Notes: generated by a model not told the origin, from the sequence alone. DNA of 64,000 bases from Flectonema sp. DT1601 (GCA_964019425.1 OZ025787.1:1488001-1552000), one strand, 5' to 3'. Positions 22,238-36,600 are shown, numbered from the stretch's first letter. Numbers and translations: made by a program.

Positions 22238-22820
22238 GCATCGTTTCGCAAAAAAAGGGAAGACAATGGAAAATGAATTATTTAAAAAAAAAAAAAAAAA
22301 AAGGAGAAAAAAAAAATGATAAATTTAAGCAAGAGAAGGTTTTTTTTTGTTTTTTTTTTTTTGTTTTTTGTGTTTTCTTTTTTCGATTCCTTCCCTAAAA
22401 TCATTTCGTCGTCTTTTAGAGACTCTTGAATAGCATTCCGGTAGAATTTCTTTAAGGCATTTCTAAGCTCCGTTCACTACTCAAAGTGATTGACTGATTC
22501 CTCTGAACCGAGCAGCGGGAACTGTCAGGATCGCGGACTAAGTTATTCAGGGTCTTAAAATCCTTTTTTTTTTTTTTTTCTTGTTGTTTTCTAAATAATA
22601 AAGTTAAAATATTTATGTTTATTTTTTTTTTAATTAGGCGATTTACTTGCAGGAAAAATGTCCACAAAAAATAATAAAAAAAAAAAAAAAAAAAAAAAAC
22701 GTTGTTGTGCAAAAAAAAGTTGTCTGTTTTTTCTTTTTTTTTCTATCTTTTTTAATAATATTGCAGACTACCACTTCACATTGAATAAGAAACGGCAACG
22801 TATTAATTTAGTTACGTCAA

Positions 22821-22863
22821 TGCTCTCTCTCTCTCTTTTCTCTCTTTCTCTTTCTCTCTCTCT
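22821..22863. repeat. CT-rich microsatellite
   Basis: Imperfect CT/TTCT simple repeat. A similar CT tract lies at about 29148-29171. Confidence 0.7.
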
Positions 22864-23590
22864 GCTCTACGGAGGGAATCCTGGCCGTTTGTGTTGATGG
22901 AAATCAGATTTAAGTCGCGAATAGCTACTTCGGGTAATTAATTCGTGTTGGTCGCATTATTAGGGTTCAGGAGTCTTTTCCGTTCCCTTCGGTAGCAGTT
23001 AACGCTCTCTTCGCAGTTTATCTTAACTTGTATCGATTTATCTGTTTGCGGAACTTTATTGATATAGGCCGTGATGTGGCCTTGCCTCTATTCGGTTTGC
23101 GTGTTTTCGAACCAGAACTGCGCAGAGAAGAATTAATTGTTTACCACGTTGACCATTGTAGTAGCTTGCATCACAGTTTATAATATTTTTCCTCACTACT
23201 TCCGACCTCTATGGCAGGCTTCTGTCTGTGTAGGCCGCGTGGTTGTCCCAATCTTAGCCCCGATGTCTAATTCTTATTTTTATTATTATTTTATTTTATT
23301 TCCCTTCCTTGTTGTGTTGTTTGTTTGTGTCAATTGTGTTTTTTTTTTTTTTTTTACCAGAAAAGAAAAAAAAAACCCCGCCTCCCTACGATCACCGAAA
23401 AGTTTGTTCAGTTTTTTTTTTTTTTTTAAAGAAAAGTTATGGCAGAAAAAAAAGTGAAGGGGAGAGTTAAAAAGAAAAAAAAATATTTTGTGGTCTTCTC
23501 ACAACACAGCTTCAAGCACAAGATTGCAAGAGGCAATATACATTGTGTGAGCAAATGTCATTTTGGTATTGATACCAAATTGTTACTTTA

Positions 23591-23630
23591 AACGTTTTAC
23601 TTATCCTTTGTAAGGAATTATTAAAACGTT
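23591..23630. repeat. Two-part stem-loop
   Basis: A 9-bp outer stem (AACGTTTTA/TAAAACGTT) encloses a 5-bp inner stem (TCCTT/AAGGA, 3-nt loop). It is a plausible RNA structure in the gene-free block; chance is not excluded. Confidence 0.35.
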
Positions 23631-26237
23631 CGGAGTTGCTTTGACATTACATGCGTGTTTTTTTTTTGTTTTTTACTGCACGCGGCGTAGACAAATCGTC
23701 TTCGTAGTTGTTTGAAAGCTGTATTGAAATTAGGTCACGTTTCGGATTGTTCTACGCGTGGCTGCTTACCACGGATGCTTCCTTACATCTGCGAGCACAT
23801 CAGTGTTTTCCTCTCACAAACAGACGTCATTTATTGTTTGGGATGTTTTGAAAGAAACAAAAAGTGAAGAGAATGAAGTATTTAAAAAAAAAAAAAAAAA
23901 AAAAAAGAAACCTCCCGACCCTTCTACAGCAATCTGGTTGCTTGCATGATCCCGACACAAGATTTAGAGTTCATCAACATCTTGCGGAAACAATTTTCAA
24001 ATTCCGTTTATTCTCGTTCTCTTTTTCTATTTTTTTTTCCTCCCAATTCCTCATCCTGATGTTGCATAACGTTTTGGAGATAAGATCTGCTGACCGGGGG
24101 CAAAGAATATATATAATATGAGAACGAAAAAACCAAAAAAAAAAAACCAAAGAACAGAAAGGAAATGAAACGGTCAATATTCAAATCTTGTCTTCTCCCC
24201 TTATTTTCTTTAATAACTGTTTGAGACTGGCGTCGAATCCTCCCCGTTCCTGCTTCTATTTCCCTCTTTTTTCTAATTCTTTCCTTATTGTGCTAATCAG
24301 TGTAGTTACGAAAATAAATAAATAAATCTAAAAAAAAATTTAAAAAGAAAAAAAAAACAATCAGAATTATTCATGTTTTTCTTAGCTTTCTATTACTAAT
24401 AAAGAAAAGCCTTAGAAAGTGAAAAAAAAAAAAAAGAAAAAGAAAAAGAAAAAAAAGGTGATGTGGAAACGCTCTGCAGTGCAAAGGTTTAATTTTTTTT
24501 TTGTCCAATTTTTTTCCCTCTTCCTTTAATTTACTTTTAGCCTGCTGTCCCCCAGTTTTTTTTTTGTCAACATCTACGGAGTTGTATCTCCTGTAATTAT
24601 TGTCGTAGCAGTAGCTTCACACGGTGATGCTAGGGGTCTGTCCAAATAAATAATAGCCTTTCGACCGCACTTTCCTCCCTCCCACTTTTTTCAGAAAACG
24701 GTGCGTTTGTTGTGATGAGCCGCTGTTTTTGCTGACAAGTTACTGACCCCGATATTCTTGTATCTCGTCCCTTGTTTTTTTTTTTTTTTTTTTTTTTTCT
24801 CTCCTCCTGCGGGTAAAAAGCGCAGTTAATAATTTGGGGAAGTTTTCTTTTTTTTTTAAAATATAAAATTTCTTTTTCTTTCTTTATTCTGTGCGAGAGT
24901 ATTTCATTCAGCTTCATTCTGAGTTACTATTTGCTGTGTAAATGAGAGTCTTAATAATTAGAAAATATTACTTAGGCGGGGATAGTATGAGCATTTACGA
25001 GTATTCTCCCTTGCAATTTTTTTTTTTTTTTTTTTTTTTCCATGTAATATTTTTTTTTTTTCAGACCTGTTTTGTTTTTGCAGGTGCGAGCACTTTTGTT
25101 TTGTTTTGCAATCAAGAGACTTATAATAATTTGCAAAATTATTTAAAAAAAAATTTCCCCCCCAAAATATTTTTAAAGGTTGTCAGCATTAGTTGGGAGG
25201 CCCCATAGTAGTTGTATCGCTCTCCTACTAGAATCCTCTGCAAATAAAAAAGCAAGACTTGGCTTTATTTATTTGGATTTTATTTTGTGAATAAAAAAAA
25301 TTTGCTTAATTTTCTGATAATTATTTAGCAATTATTTTTTGTTTTGTTTTTTTTCGCTCTTTTTTTCTGGGGATTTGTTTGAAACCCAACTGACCTACTA
25401 AAGCTGTTTGGAAAGACAAACGAGCGAGTGAGGGAAAAAAAAAAAAAAAAAAAACAGCTCCTCTTCTTAGTTTCATTTCATTTCATTTCATTTCCTTTTT
25501 TTTTTCTTTTTTTTGTCACAGTATTTTCATTATTTATTTTATTTTTTTTCACCCTCCGCTGTTCTTCCCTCACTCAATTAAACTATTCATCGTATTCTTG
25601 ATAATGAATGAGAGAGTCTTTTGAAATGTGTTTACTGTTTACATTGTCAAAACGTTGTCTCTACTTCTGTTTTATAAAAAGGAATACGAGTCACGTAAAT
25701 AGCATATATTGACTTACCCTTTTCGCTGATTAGTGTTTTGAGGTTTCGCAAGAAGCTGTTCAAACCAAATTCAACTTGCTGTACTGGACTTCCCCTCCTA
25801 TTTTCTTTTTCTTATCTTTTGCCAAAGAAATCATCAATTCAAAAAAAAAAAAGATTGTACTAATTTGCTGTATAATGAAAAAGGACGAAGAAAGTAGTTT
25901 CCATTTTATCTTACCGAAAAAAAAAAAAAAAAAAAAGAGATTTCTTAACATCGTAATCAATGTACTTAGTAGCTCTTTTTTCAAAAAGTCCCAAATACTG
26001 AGTTCATTTTATATTTCTGCTTCATTCCTAAGGGTTTGATGGACAGCGGCTTCCATACGGCTGCCACATTTACAATTAGATAGTTGACTGTTGGATTCTT
26101 TGTATAAACCTGTTGGCTTTTTCTTTGAGCCGTTGTGTTTTTAGTAGGCAAGCACTTCATTTCAAATAATTTTGCTTTTTTTTTCTTTTTTACAATTTTC
26201 CCCCGTTCGGATTGTTGGTGTTCGATTCCCTCTGAAA

Positions 26238-26270
<33 letters not shown>

Positions 26271-27220
26271 CCACACCTTCCTTCAAAATTTAAAATTTAA
26301 GAATTTCCTTACTGTAACTATTTCTCAAAAAAGAAATAGAAAAAATTACGTGCGTATTTTATATTTGAAAAGGTTTTTATGTTTTTTTTTTACCTCGGTG
26401 GGGAAAACCTCAAAAAAAAAAATTTATTATTGATATTGGTAATTTACCTCGACTGTGTGTGTCGTTTTTATTTGTATTTTTTGATTAAAAGAAAAAAAAA
26501 AGAAAAAGAAAAAAGTATGTCTACAAAATTATGGTCGTCAAGTGGGCTTCCCCTACTCACTGCTCTGTAATTAGCAAGACCGCTTTGTTTATAAAAAAAA
26601 AAAAAACCCTTATTAATTGGTGGTAAAAACTAATCCTCTACTCTTCCTGAATATCCATGACCTCCGTCTTTTATCAAAACTGCGATATTGATTAGTTATT
26701 CTTTCTTTTATAAATTTCCTTGGATTTTTTTTTTTGGTAAAATATTAATTCCCACCCCCATCTTTAGTTTCTTTGACTAACATCTTACAAATGTTTTATT
26801 TTCCAGTCAGAGTGTATTTTGTATTAATACCTAAAGTTGTTAACTGTTTTTTTTATATTGTCAAAGTTTCACTCTCCCATCTTTATTTTTCGTTGACGAA
26901 GTCATATTTCTGTTGCAACTGTACAAAGATGCTTTTAAGAGATGAGTGCTTCCAAGGGGATCCTTTTCAGTTATGGTTTAGAAATGTAGTTGATGTGTGA
27001 AAAAAGCTAAAAATTAAAATTCTTTAAAAAAAAAAAAAAAAAAAAAAATCACGTTGTTTTGCCCTTTTTTTTTTTTCCCCTTTTTTTTTTGATTACAATT
27101 ACCAATGCTCATCCAAAAATGACCTCCCGAATCAGCATCGCTGGTCAAAAATGAATTTTAAGCTGCGGTGTTTTGCTATTTCAGTTGTTGTTGCTTTGTT
27201 TCTCCTTTCCCTCTGATTAG

Positions 27221-27283
27221 ACGCGACCCCGGTCGCGTACTTTGTTAACTTGATTACATTTTTTATACCACACTCAGTGTGGT
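27221..27283. repeat. Pair of adjacent tight hairpins
   Basis: ACGCGACC-CC-GGTCGCGT (27221-27238) is followed 28 nt later by ACCACACT-C-AGTGTGGT (27267-27283), whose last T begins a T5 run. Two GC-rich 8-bp hairpins this close in an AT-rich block is suggestive of a small structured RNA. Confidence 0.35.
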
Positions 27284-30200
27284 TTTTGACGCATGCGTTT
27301 GTCTTCATTAATAATTGATTTTTGTGTGGCATTTTAAAATAATATTCATGGAGAGTGAAAGATGAGGTGGCTTTCAGTTTTTTTTACAACATATTTGAAA
27401 GTCTCTGGCTCGTTTTCTTTTTTCTCGAGTCTCACGGTTATGTTTTATATTCCTTTGATTAGTTGATTTCACAAAACGGTTTTTTTAGTTAAATAAATAT
27501 GAAGCAGTCCATCCGCTGTCTTGTTCATAGGAATTATTTGTATACAGTTGTAACACACGGAAGAGACGCTCAACCTGTTCGATTTTTTTTTTTTTTTTTC
27601 TTCAAGAGAGAGGAAAGGGAGGGGAAAAAAAAAAAAAAAAAACATTATTTATAATATTATGGTATTCTTATCAAAAGAGGAAGAAAAAAAAAAAAAAAAA
27701 AACGCACAAATCGATACATGTGTGTGATTTTACGTAAATTATTTCTACCGAACCCCGACCAGGATACTGATGATTTATTTCTGTAATTTAAGGTACTCTT
27801 CGTGTATGAGTGCTGCAAAAAAAAACCACTGCTCCGAATCACAAAAAAATTAAAAATAAAATAAAAATGTGAATAAATGTGATAAAAAATGCATTCCATC
27901 TTTACTTCTGGTCTTTTTTTTTATTCTTCGTATCGTTGACTGATCTTCTTTCGATCTTTCCAAACAAGAAATCAATTCATCACACCCGTTTGCCGCATTA
28001 GTATTGTAAGCCGTAAAAGGCTCACAGAAGCAGGCAGGGGAGAATATTAATATTTTGAAAGTGCAACTCAATTATGTTCGAGAAACCGAACTGGGCTCTG
28101 GTCTCTAGACAACTGCGGGTCTATTTTACTTTTGCGTTAGTGTTTTGATGCTTTTCAAGTTGATGCGACCGGAGCTGAACCGCAGTAATTGTTTGAAGAG
28201 ACTATTGGACGAATAGACGTCATGGTTACTTCAAACTTCGTCGACCGTCGAGAATCTATTTTTTGACTCTCATGCTGCAGCTGTTGGTTATCGATTTGTT
28301 TGAATCATTACTTCTGTTGCAACGGCAGATTCCATCTACTTAAAGGACGTAAATAGAAGTCGTCTTGTGGTAGTGCAGTGTCTTCTGATTGACACGAAGC
28401 CCCCAAAAAAAAAATCCTTTATCGAAAACTACACATGTCAGGTATATACGTTTGTCATGTTATAACTCTTTTACTATCTAAAAACACCCCTTTGTTATAT
28501 CTCTCCCTCTTTATATTATTAGTTCGTTCTCGTCATTAGTGGCTCTGCCCGGCGACCTCTTTGGGTTCTTCGTTGTAGTACTTTTTGTTGTTGGATGGTC
28601 GCGGCTTTTTTGCAAAATTGTAGTGCTTTAGTGCACACCAGAGGAAAGTATAGTTTTTCAGTATTGACATATATTTTAGTAAATAATATCTGTTTTTCTG
28701 ATATCAACCGACGAGGGTAAGACTTTAACACGTCTGCCAGTAATATCTTATCAAAAAACTTTTCGTAGATGATAAAAAAATCATTCCTCGAAGAACCCGT
28801 CTGAGGAGCATGTAAGATGCCCCGAGAGAATGGATTTACCTCTCATATACTAACTTGCATTACTTTTTTCTTTCTTCTTTCTTGTTGAATTCTTAAGCGA
28901 GCAGCATTTAGTCGCCGTCTACAACTTACCTGAGTAGCAAAAGACAACTGCTACTACCGCCTCGTGATTTTCAGCTTATTGATGTAAATTTTCCGATTGG
29001 GTTGTCCTCGTCCTTACATTTTCACACCTTGGCAGCTGCTGTTCGCTAATTTTTTTTCGAAGAAGGTGAAAAAAAAAAAAAAAAATTGCCGACATTTATT
29101 ATCCGGTGAGGGTTTTGATTTATTCTCACTTTTTCTCATTCTCCCTCTCTAACTCTCTCTCTCTCTCTCTTTTTGGCTGTCTAGTCCGCAAACAACCACA
29201 AGACGCTCTTATTCGCGTTAGGGGAAAATACTACTCATCTTGAGTGAAGCTAATACGAGTGTTGTTTGATGTCACTAGCGGTCTGGAGTTTTGTCGGAAC
29301 TCCAATATTGCGAACAGGGAAACCTACTTCTCCCACTTGCGTTCTTTTTTGAAAACTGGAAGAATTACTATCTTAGAAGTAATTCACTCCAGACAGTCCA
29401 GTTCTCGTTATTGTGTTTGCTTTGATCTCTTCTTCTTCTTCTTCTTTTTTTGTTATTTTTTTCACTCGAATCGTCCTTTTCGGGGACTTCTTTCTCGTAC
29501 CGAAGCGTTCGAGCGCTCCATTATAATGGCAAGCTGTTTTCAGGAAGCAATATCGGCATAGGCTATACCATAACAGTCCTAACAAGATTGGGTCGGCTTA
29601 CGTTTGCTGCTGCTTCGTAGCTCTATTGGAGTTTACCCGATTGCTCCATAGTTTGCTGTCAGCTATGCTAGTGGATTTCTTTATCAATCTTTTATTATTA
29701 TTATTATTATTTATTGTTCCACTTGATTTCTCTCCCTCTGGTTTTGAGGTTATGAGCTTACTGTTTCTCTCAGGGATCGTTAAGTTTCTCTGTAGTGAGT
29801 GCGATATGAGACGATTCTCTGCTCCTTCAGTTGTGAGTGAGTTCTCGACTCCCCATATTAATCATTTGGGTGGGGTTGAACTGTTTGTTCTCATTCTTCT
29901 TTGTGAAGTCAGCGTAATTATTATCTTGATGATCAATTACAACATCCTTAGTTGAAGACTTGTGATCTCCAAAGTTACATTAAACTCTGCTGTCTGGCCT
30001 TGACTTGATATCAATAAGCACTTTGCTTACAGTGTGCTTCTGATTTTATTTAAACATATTTCGGTATGGCTTATTCTCACAACCATTTTAAGTAACATTT
30101 TTTTTTTTTTTTTTTTTTTTTAATGTTTCTTGGTTATTACATTTTAATCCATTTTTCATCACGTTTTGTTACACGGGAAATTTAACAGAAGAAATTCACA

Positions 30201-30833
30201 GAGATTTTTATGAAGGCGGTACTGTTCCTACTCGTTGGAGTTAATTTAGTTTTCTACAACATGTTCAGCTACCCTTTTTCTTTCTTAGCCTGTGATCTGC
30301 TCAGTAAGTGCAGTTGAACTGTCTTGTAAGGTACGATATCATTCGATCGCCAGATCAATTCAGCGCCATTCTGAGGCACACGGCAATATACATGCATTTT
30401 CATAAAGTTTGAAAAAAAAAAAAGAAAAATAAAGAGGGAAAAAGAAGGAAATGGGGATCCCCCTTTTTTTTTTTTTTCCCCCTCTTTTTTTTTTTTTTTT
30501 TTGTTGTTTTTTCTCGACTTTCCTATGTTTCTTTTGCTCTTCCCTCCTAAAAGCAATCATTTTTCTCTTTTTTCTTTTTTTTGATGATATTAAAATTATT
30601 ATTTTATTATTTTTTTTTTATACAGTAAAATGTTTGACACGAGGGTTTTTTTTTTTTTTTTTTTATCTATTGCTACGGCTGCTTTCTTTCTTTCTTTCTG
30701 TTTTCTGTTTTCTTTTTTTTTTTTATAAACAAATCCTAGAGTGTTACCTCACGTAGCCGCACTCACACTTGCAATCTTTGAGTGTTGTTAGTACTTTATT
30801 ATTCAACCTATTCCGGTATGTCCCTGACAGCCG

Positions 30834-30913
30834 ATTACCCGTACTCTGTGGGGACGATAGACACACTGCAAGTCTTACTATTGTCATGAGACTAACAATT
30901 ACCCGTACTCTGT
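30834..30913. repeat. 16-nt direct repeat
   Basis: ATTACCCGTACTCTGT occurs at 30834-30849 and again at 30898-30913, 64 nt apart. An AGTCT/AGACT inverted pair lies between them. Confidence 0.6.
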
Positions 30914-32104
30914 ATGAGATATGGCCTTTTAAATGCTCACATTCCACAACCAATAGGTGGTGGAGAGTTCACGCTTTTTTCTTTTTTTTTTTACTTCTAA
31001 AAGACACCAGGACTTTCTCTTTTTTTTTTATTTTTTTTTTATCTTTCCTCTCAGTCAATAAACTGATACTGTGTCGTACTTGTAAGTGTCTTCTTCTTTA
31101 AGTCGAGTATCTCTCCTGTTCGGTATATTTGACTCTTCAGTAATCATCCCTTCCCAGTACGAGGTTCGACGTCTGACATTATATTAAACGTCGAAGCCTT
31201 GTTGTTCTAAAGAAAAAAAAAAAAAAAAAGTACCTCTTCCTTCATGTATTTGTTGCTTTGTTTGTATTGAAAAAACTTTATCGTTGGAAGGGATCCTCCT
31301 CAGTCGTGGTAAGTGCTGTTGCTTCTTCTTCTCTCTATTTATGGAAGTTTTTCATTTAGTTGGATATTGCGAACTGATGGTATCGTGGAAGCTAATATGC
31401 ATCAAACAATTATCACCTCAGGTCGGTATCGGTGATTTTTAATTTTGCGACTATCTACCATCTTGATGGTTGCCATCTTGAAAAAAAAAAAAGTGAAATT
31501 TTCCAATTATTGTGTCTCCACAGAATTGTGATTCCTGTCACGGGAAAAATTCTATTTTTGCGGATTAACTTGCGGTGTTTGCAATTTTCCACTACGCAAG
31601 GTGCTATGGAGATGAAATCTATTTTTTTTTTTTGTAACTCGTTTTAAGCGAGTTCCGCTGTATTTTAACTTCACTGTGTTTACATCTCTTAAATGAAAGA
31701 GACGGAACAAATACCTCTGCGACAAGGTCGGCATTGCTGATAAGCTTTATGAATGTCGTCTATGTACAGATAGAATCACACATCAGTCGTATGTGTGGCT
31801 GTTTTATGTAGCAAATCTTGAATTAATTTTATTCTACTATTTTACCCGAATTCGGGGCGTTTTTTTGACGCATCTCGTGTTTTTTTTTTTGTTTTTCCCC
31901 CAAATTCCTTTTTTTTTATTTATGAGCGTTTCCCTCTTCCACCAAATTTTTTTTTCCTTTTTTCCTTTTCCTTTTTTTTCTCCCTATTTTTTTTTTTTTA
32001 TTCAGGTTTTATTTCTGTGACGATACTTTTTTTCCCTCTACTCCCAATACTCTGAACCATTGTAGTGTCACACTCAACAATGTTACGGAACAGAGGGTTC
32101 AGAA

Positions 32105-32135
32105 TCACTTACGAACATTAATGTTCCATAAGTGA
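32105..32135. repeat. Long imperfect hairpin
   Basis: The palindrome GAACATTAATGTTC is flanked by TCACTTA/TAAGTGA arms with a small internal mismatch, giving about 14 paired positions. It could be a structured RNA or a cruciform site. Confidence 0.4.
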
Positions 32136-33699
32136 GAAAGAGAATAACATTTGATAAACAACTTACTTCCCTGACTTAAATAAATCGTTATCATCTGCTA
32201 CTGCTTTGATGGAAGGCAACTGTATCTTGTGAATGCACAGTTGAGCAACGGGCAAGCAGAAAAACGAAAAAAAAAAAAAAAAAAAAAAAACTGATTCTCT
32301 ATTCAATTCTTTTGTCCATGTGTTGCCACAGGGTTTTTACACTGTAGTGGTATTTTATGAGCGTTGAGTGTTCACTGGTTCAGACTTTACATTACAATTA
32401 TCAAAAGAGATGCTTCTGATTCTCGGAGGTTTGGCGCGGCATATTAGCATGTGTTTAGTCCTTGAATATTATTTTATTTTTGTCTTTTCACCTACTCACC
32501 AGCTTGCTTGTTGTAATACGAAAGTCGACCAACGTGCCTTCAAGATAGTTATCTCTTTTTTATTGAAGTTTTTTTTTATTAATTTTTTTTATTGTTACTT
32601 CTACTTGGTAGTCACCCTTACAGACCTTAGTTGTAAGCGCGAATCGTTTGCTTCATCAACTTTGTACGGGAAGGCTGTTTAATATTCAGTAATGCACTAC
32701 TTCCCTTTTTTTAGTATAGCAGGAGAGGAGGAGGGGAGGAAAGTTGTTCGTATTTCCTATCTTCTACTGACGTACATTATTCTTTCACCTCTTTACAAAG
32801 GAGAGACTTACGGAACAGAATTCGCGGGCAAAACGTCCCTAAACAATAGGATTTAAAAAAAAAAACCCCAGGGAGGAAAATAATAAGGAAAAAACCAAAA
32901 CAACTACTTCGATCTATTTTCTTTTATTCGTCTGTTCCAGCATCTGCTTTTTAGAAGTTGCAACGCTACGAATGTGAATGAAGATATGGAAAGTAATATG
33001 AACCATTAGGCATTAAAGCAACAAAAAGAAAATATGAAAGAAGCCAAACGGTTTGTCTACACAACTCTAGGGCATGCGCTTAATAAGCCAGCCGAGGTCA
33101 TCTTGTTTTTTCTTCTGCCAATTTAACAAACTCATTACTCGATTTTTGAACATATTAATTCAAACTGGTAGAATGATACCAACTAGTAACAACAAATCAG
33201 AAGAATCCAACAAAAAAAGCAAAACAAAAAAAAAAAAAAAAAAAGAGAGAAAAGAAACAAACAAAATACAACAGACAGAACAAAAGGAGCGAAAAGAATT
33301 AATTCTTTCTTTGTAACCAAATAAGAATTAAAAAAAAAAAAACTAAAAACGGGGAAGGAAAACATAAGAAAGAAAAGAGGAAAAAAAAAAAAAAAAAAGA
33401 AAAGTTAAATTAAATTAATAAGAGAGTTTGTTGCTTCAAACCAATGTCCCTCTTGAGTCAAGAAAAAAGAAAAAAAAAAAAACATGAAAGTTCAATACCG
33501 TGAAAGAAATCTCTCCTCACTCACATATCTCGCACTGCGCCATTTGTCTCTTACTGGGTTGCGTATTGGTATCCGGGCAGTTTATATTTTATTTTTTTAA
33601 TACAGAAATCGAACTTTCTTTGTCATTAACAATCTGTGATGTGGGAAATGGGAAATCTAGTCCTCTATTAATCTTCTTCACTCATCACAGGTACCTGAC

Positions 33700-36600
33700 A
33701 TGGTACAAAGGGTATCCCTCACCCCTGCTTACGCTCGCTGGTTTCGGGGAATATCTGAAAATGTCTATTTCTTCTCGGAGGTCGAGCGGGAGAGCCACCT
33801 AGGCGAGATACGTGAACGATGTTGTGTTGTAACGGACAAGGCGATGCTGTTGTGTACTCCAAAAGGAATAATTAATAGAGAGATTAGTCTCGATAAGATT
33901 ACAGAAATAGTAATTGGAGGAGATGGTAAGAAAGTACTAGTCAGAGTACCATCAGAGTACGATGTGGTATTAGTATTCCCATCAGCTTTAGTAGTGTTAG
34001 ACTCTCTGTCATCAGCGTTAAATGATTTGGCAGTCATCCCGTCACGGATACTTGGCATCGATAAAGAAATTGGAGGCCTTGCTACGCCAATACAAAAAAG
34101 AACTACTCCTGCTTCTCCTTTGCGATCTTCCCTTCGAAATCGAGGGCTGGTTTCACCACCAGAGTTGGCGAAGTCGGTTGATTTTCATTCTGACAGCAGC
34201 AGTGAAGATGGTGACGCTAATTCAGAATCTGTTTTACGAAATACAAATGTCGTCTCTCATCACAATCGAAGTTTATCATCTTCGTCAACATCAACTCAGG
34301 GAGAAGACTTTAAGAAGTCGACTAGTCTGTACACTTTCCGTCATTCTGTTAGTCAGTATGATGACGTCAGTGATGGTGACACCAGCACTGGTTCTGGTCC
34401 TCATGTTTCATTCGCTCACAACAGCAACTCTTTTGGAGATGTCTTCGAAACAGTTGATCCTTTTCAAAGTACTTCTACTCAAACCGAATCACTTTCTGTA
34501 ACTTGTCCTGGATGTTGTGGTATAAAAGAATACGGATGTATAGAAGGATGTCCAAGTATGTGGTACCCATTTCAGAAACCTTCAATTTCTGGGATCGCTC
34601 CCATCATCGGATTTGAGCCGTCTGGTGGACTGAAGCTGTCGAATTACAATACGTCGGCAGCGTATCCGAAGGGGGGGAGAAGTTCTGTTTTCGCGGTGGT
34701 GTCGACATCACTGTTTTCAGATTATATTATGTTTGAAGTTAGAATTGAGGTGAGTAGTTCTGGTAGTTCTCGTTGTAGTATTGGAGTTCAGATATCAGCA
34801 GAAGAAAGAATAGAACTTCGATCTGACGGTTCTCTTATTGTTGACGGCAATAGAGTTGCAAAAGCACACCTGTCACGAGGATTTCAAAGAGGTGACTTAC
34901 TTACTATTCGAATTGATAAGTCTGTTACGAAAACAGTTCGGTTTTCTCAATTCCGACCACATGAGGCAATTCAATCTCCTCCTTTCGAATACAACATCAG
35001 TACAATCTATCTCGCCTCTCCGATGCGTCCATTTGCTAAACTTTGTTCTCATGGTGATGCTGTTCACATCAATCGATTTATATCTTTACGAGCAGCGCCT
35101 TCAGTCACAGCTCTGTCAGCAGGCTTAGCACTCTTAGTGAATGTTATTATGTGTGTTAGCTCTGGTGAAGACAGATCGAAGTCTGCATTGAAAAGTAAGA
35201 ATGCTCAATTAGTGAAGGAAAACGAACACCTAAAGAGTGTCTTGGGAGAGGTGTTAGTTAAAAGCAAACAGGCGGAACGGGAAAATTCAGAGCTGCGGGC
35301 GGAGAATAATTTAATTCAAAGAGAACACAATGATCTGATAGCACAGTTGGCTGACCTGCATCCGGATGTTCCAAAAACTGGAGTCCAGTCAGTAGAGCTT
35401 CACTCTACAGTTCAATCACTTAAGAAGACTATTCGCGATTTAAATGAATCGAACTTAACGTTGAGAGAGAAGAATATATTATTAGACAATGAACTGACTG
35501 GTCTCTCAAGTCGCGTGTTTTCAGCCGTCGGGATAGAGTTCCGTACTGACGTGAGTACCGCTGTGGATAATATCGTCTCTCAGAATAGTGAGCTTCAGAC
35601 TGAGTTAAGAAATATTAAAAACTATTTAAATAATTCCGTCGGAACTATTAACGTTCTCAACGCGATTCAACAACTGGCTGATGAGAACTTCGAATTTAAG
35701 AAAACTTTATCTGACCTCAGTGAGCTGACACATCAAACAACTTCCCATCCTCTGGACATTCGTAAAGCGGTTGAGGATCTCGTTGTCGATAATAATTCTC
35801 TGAAGAATACTATTTCTAAACTTGCTCAGGAGTTTCATATTTCTCAAACAGCCTCAACTGACTTTCAGGAAATCCCCAACTTGATATCTGACCAATGCAA
35901 TCTATTGAGGATGGTTCAGTCAGACCACACAGAGTTGTTGTCAAATCTCACAAACAAACTCGGTGTTGACGGCGTAGAACCATCGACTGAAATGTTACTA
36001 AAACAGATTTCTCAACTTCTACAACAAAACGAAGAGAGTGCTGAGCAATTACAACTCCAACAACAAATATCATCTCTGAGGAATGAGGTCGCTCGTTACA
36101 AAGAAAATGAGATTTCACTGAAACAAGAAATCGACACTCAGCAGGTTAGTAAGTCAGAATTCCACTCGCAGACATCTCTTCTCAACCAGACGACTTCAGA
36201 GTTGTACGCCAGCAATTCCAAACTGCTCGATGAGATGCTGGAACTCCAGGGCGAGAAGGCAGCGTTGGAGGTGAAGGAAAAACGACAGCGAAAGTTCATC
36301 AGCGAGCTAGAGAAGAGCCGGGAAAGCGATGCGAAAGAGAGAGAGAAATTTGAGACTAAAATTGCGGAATTAGAAAAGAATGAAGATCAAGTAAACGAGG
36401 ATTTAATGTTGTTGGGTCTCACTTTGGAGTTTCGAGACAAAGCAAATCCTATATCTCCTCCTCCACCAAAAGAGAAGACCGTAGCGAGTACGGTAGACTG
36501 CGGAAGTACTTTCCTGAATGCCGTTCGTTCTCTTTTAGAGTCGCTGGTTCAGTCTTCGTCAGTTCGGTCTCCGACATCCCCATCAGCTGACTTCATTTTA

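Larger units (their letters stand above)
22238..33699. other. 11.4-kb gene-free AT-rich block
   Basis: No coding region is supportable on either strand. Frames are short, T-rich or K-rich, and lack domain character. Homopolymers are extreme: A24 at 22676-22699, T29 at 26242-26270 and A24 at 32267-32290, with many runs of 12-20 nt throughout. Pentamer TTTCA repeats occur near 25474-25495. CT microsatellites, short hairpins and a 16-nt direct repeat are listed separately. No tRNA or rRNA was recognised. It separates two same-strand gene clusters and may hold transcription start or stop signals or unrecognised non-coding RNAs. Confidence 0.6.

Noticed and set aside
23562-23579. 8-bp hairpin TTTGGTAT/ATACCAAA
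   Set aside because: By my estimate about six perfect 8-bp hairpins with loops of 0-5 nt are expected in 64 kb, more with AT bias.
26210-26236. T-loop-like GTTCGATTCC suggesting a tRNA
   Set aside because: No flanking T-stem, acceptor or anticodon arm can be folded.
29626-29955. 109-aa hydrophobic frame that looks like a membrane protein
   Set aside because: It starts at a non-ATG codon, its hydrophobicity comes from TTA/TTT runs, and there is no acceptor site or homolog pattern.
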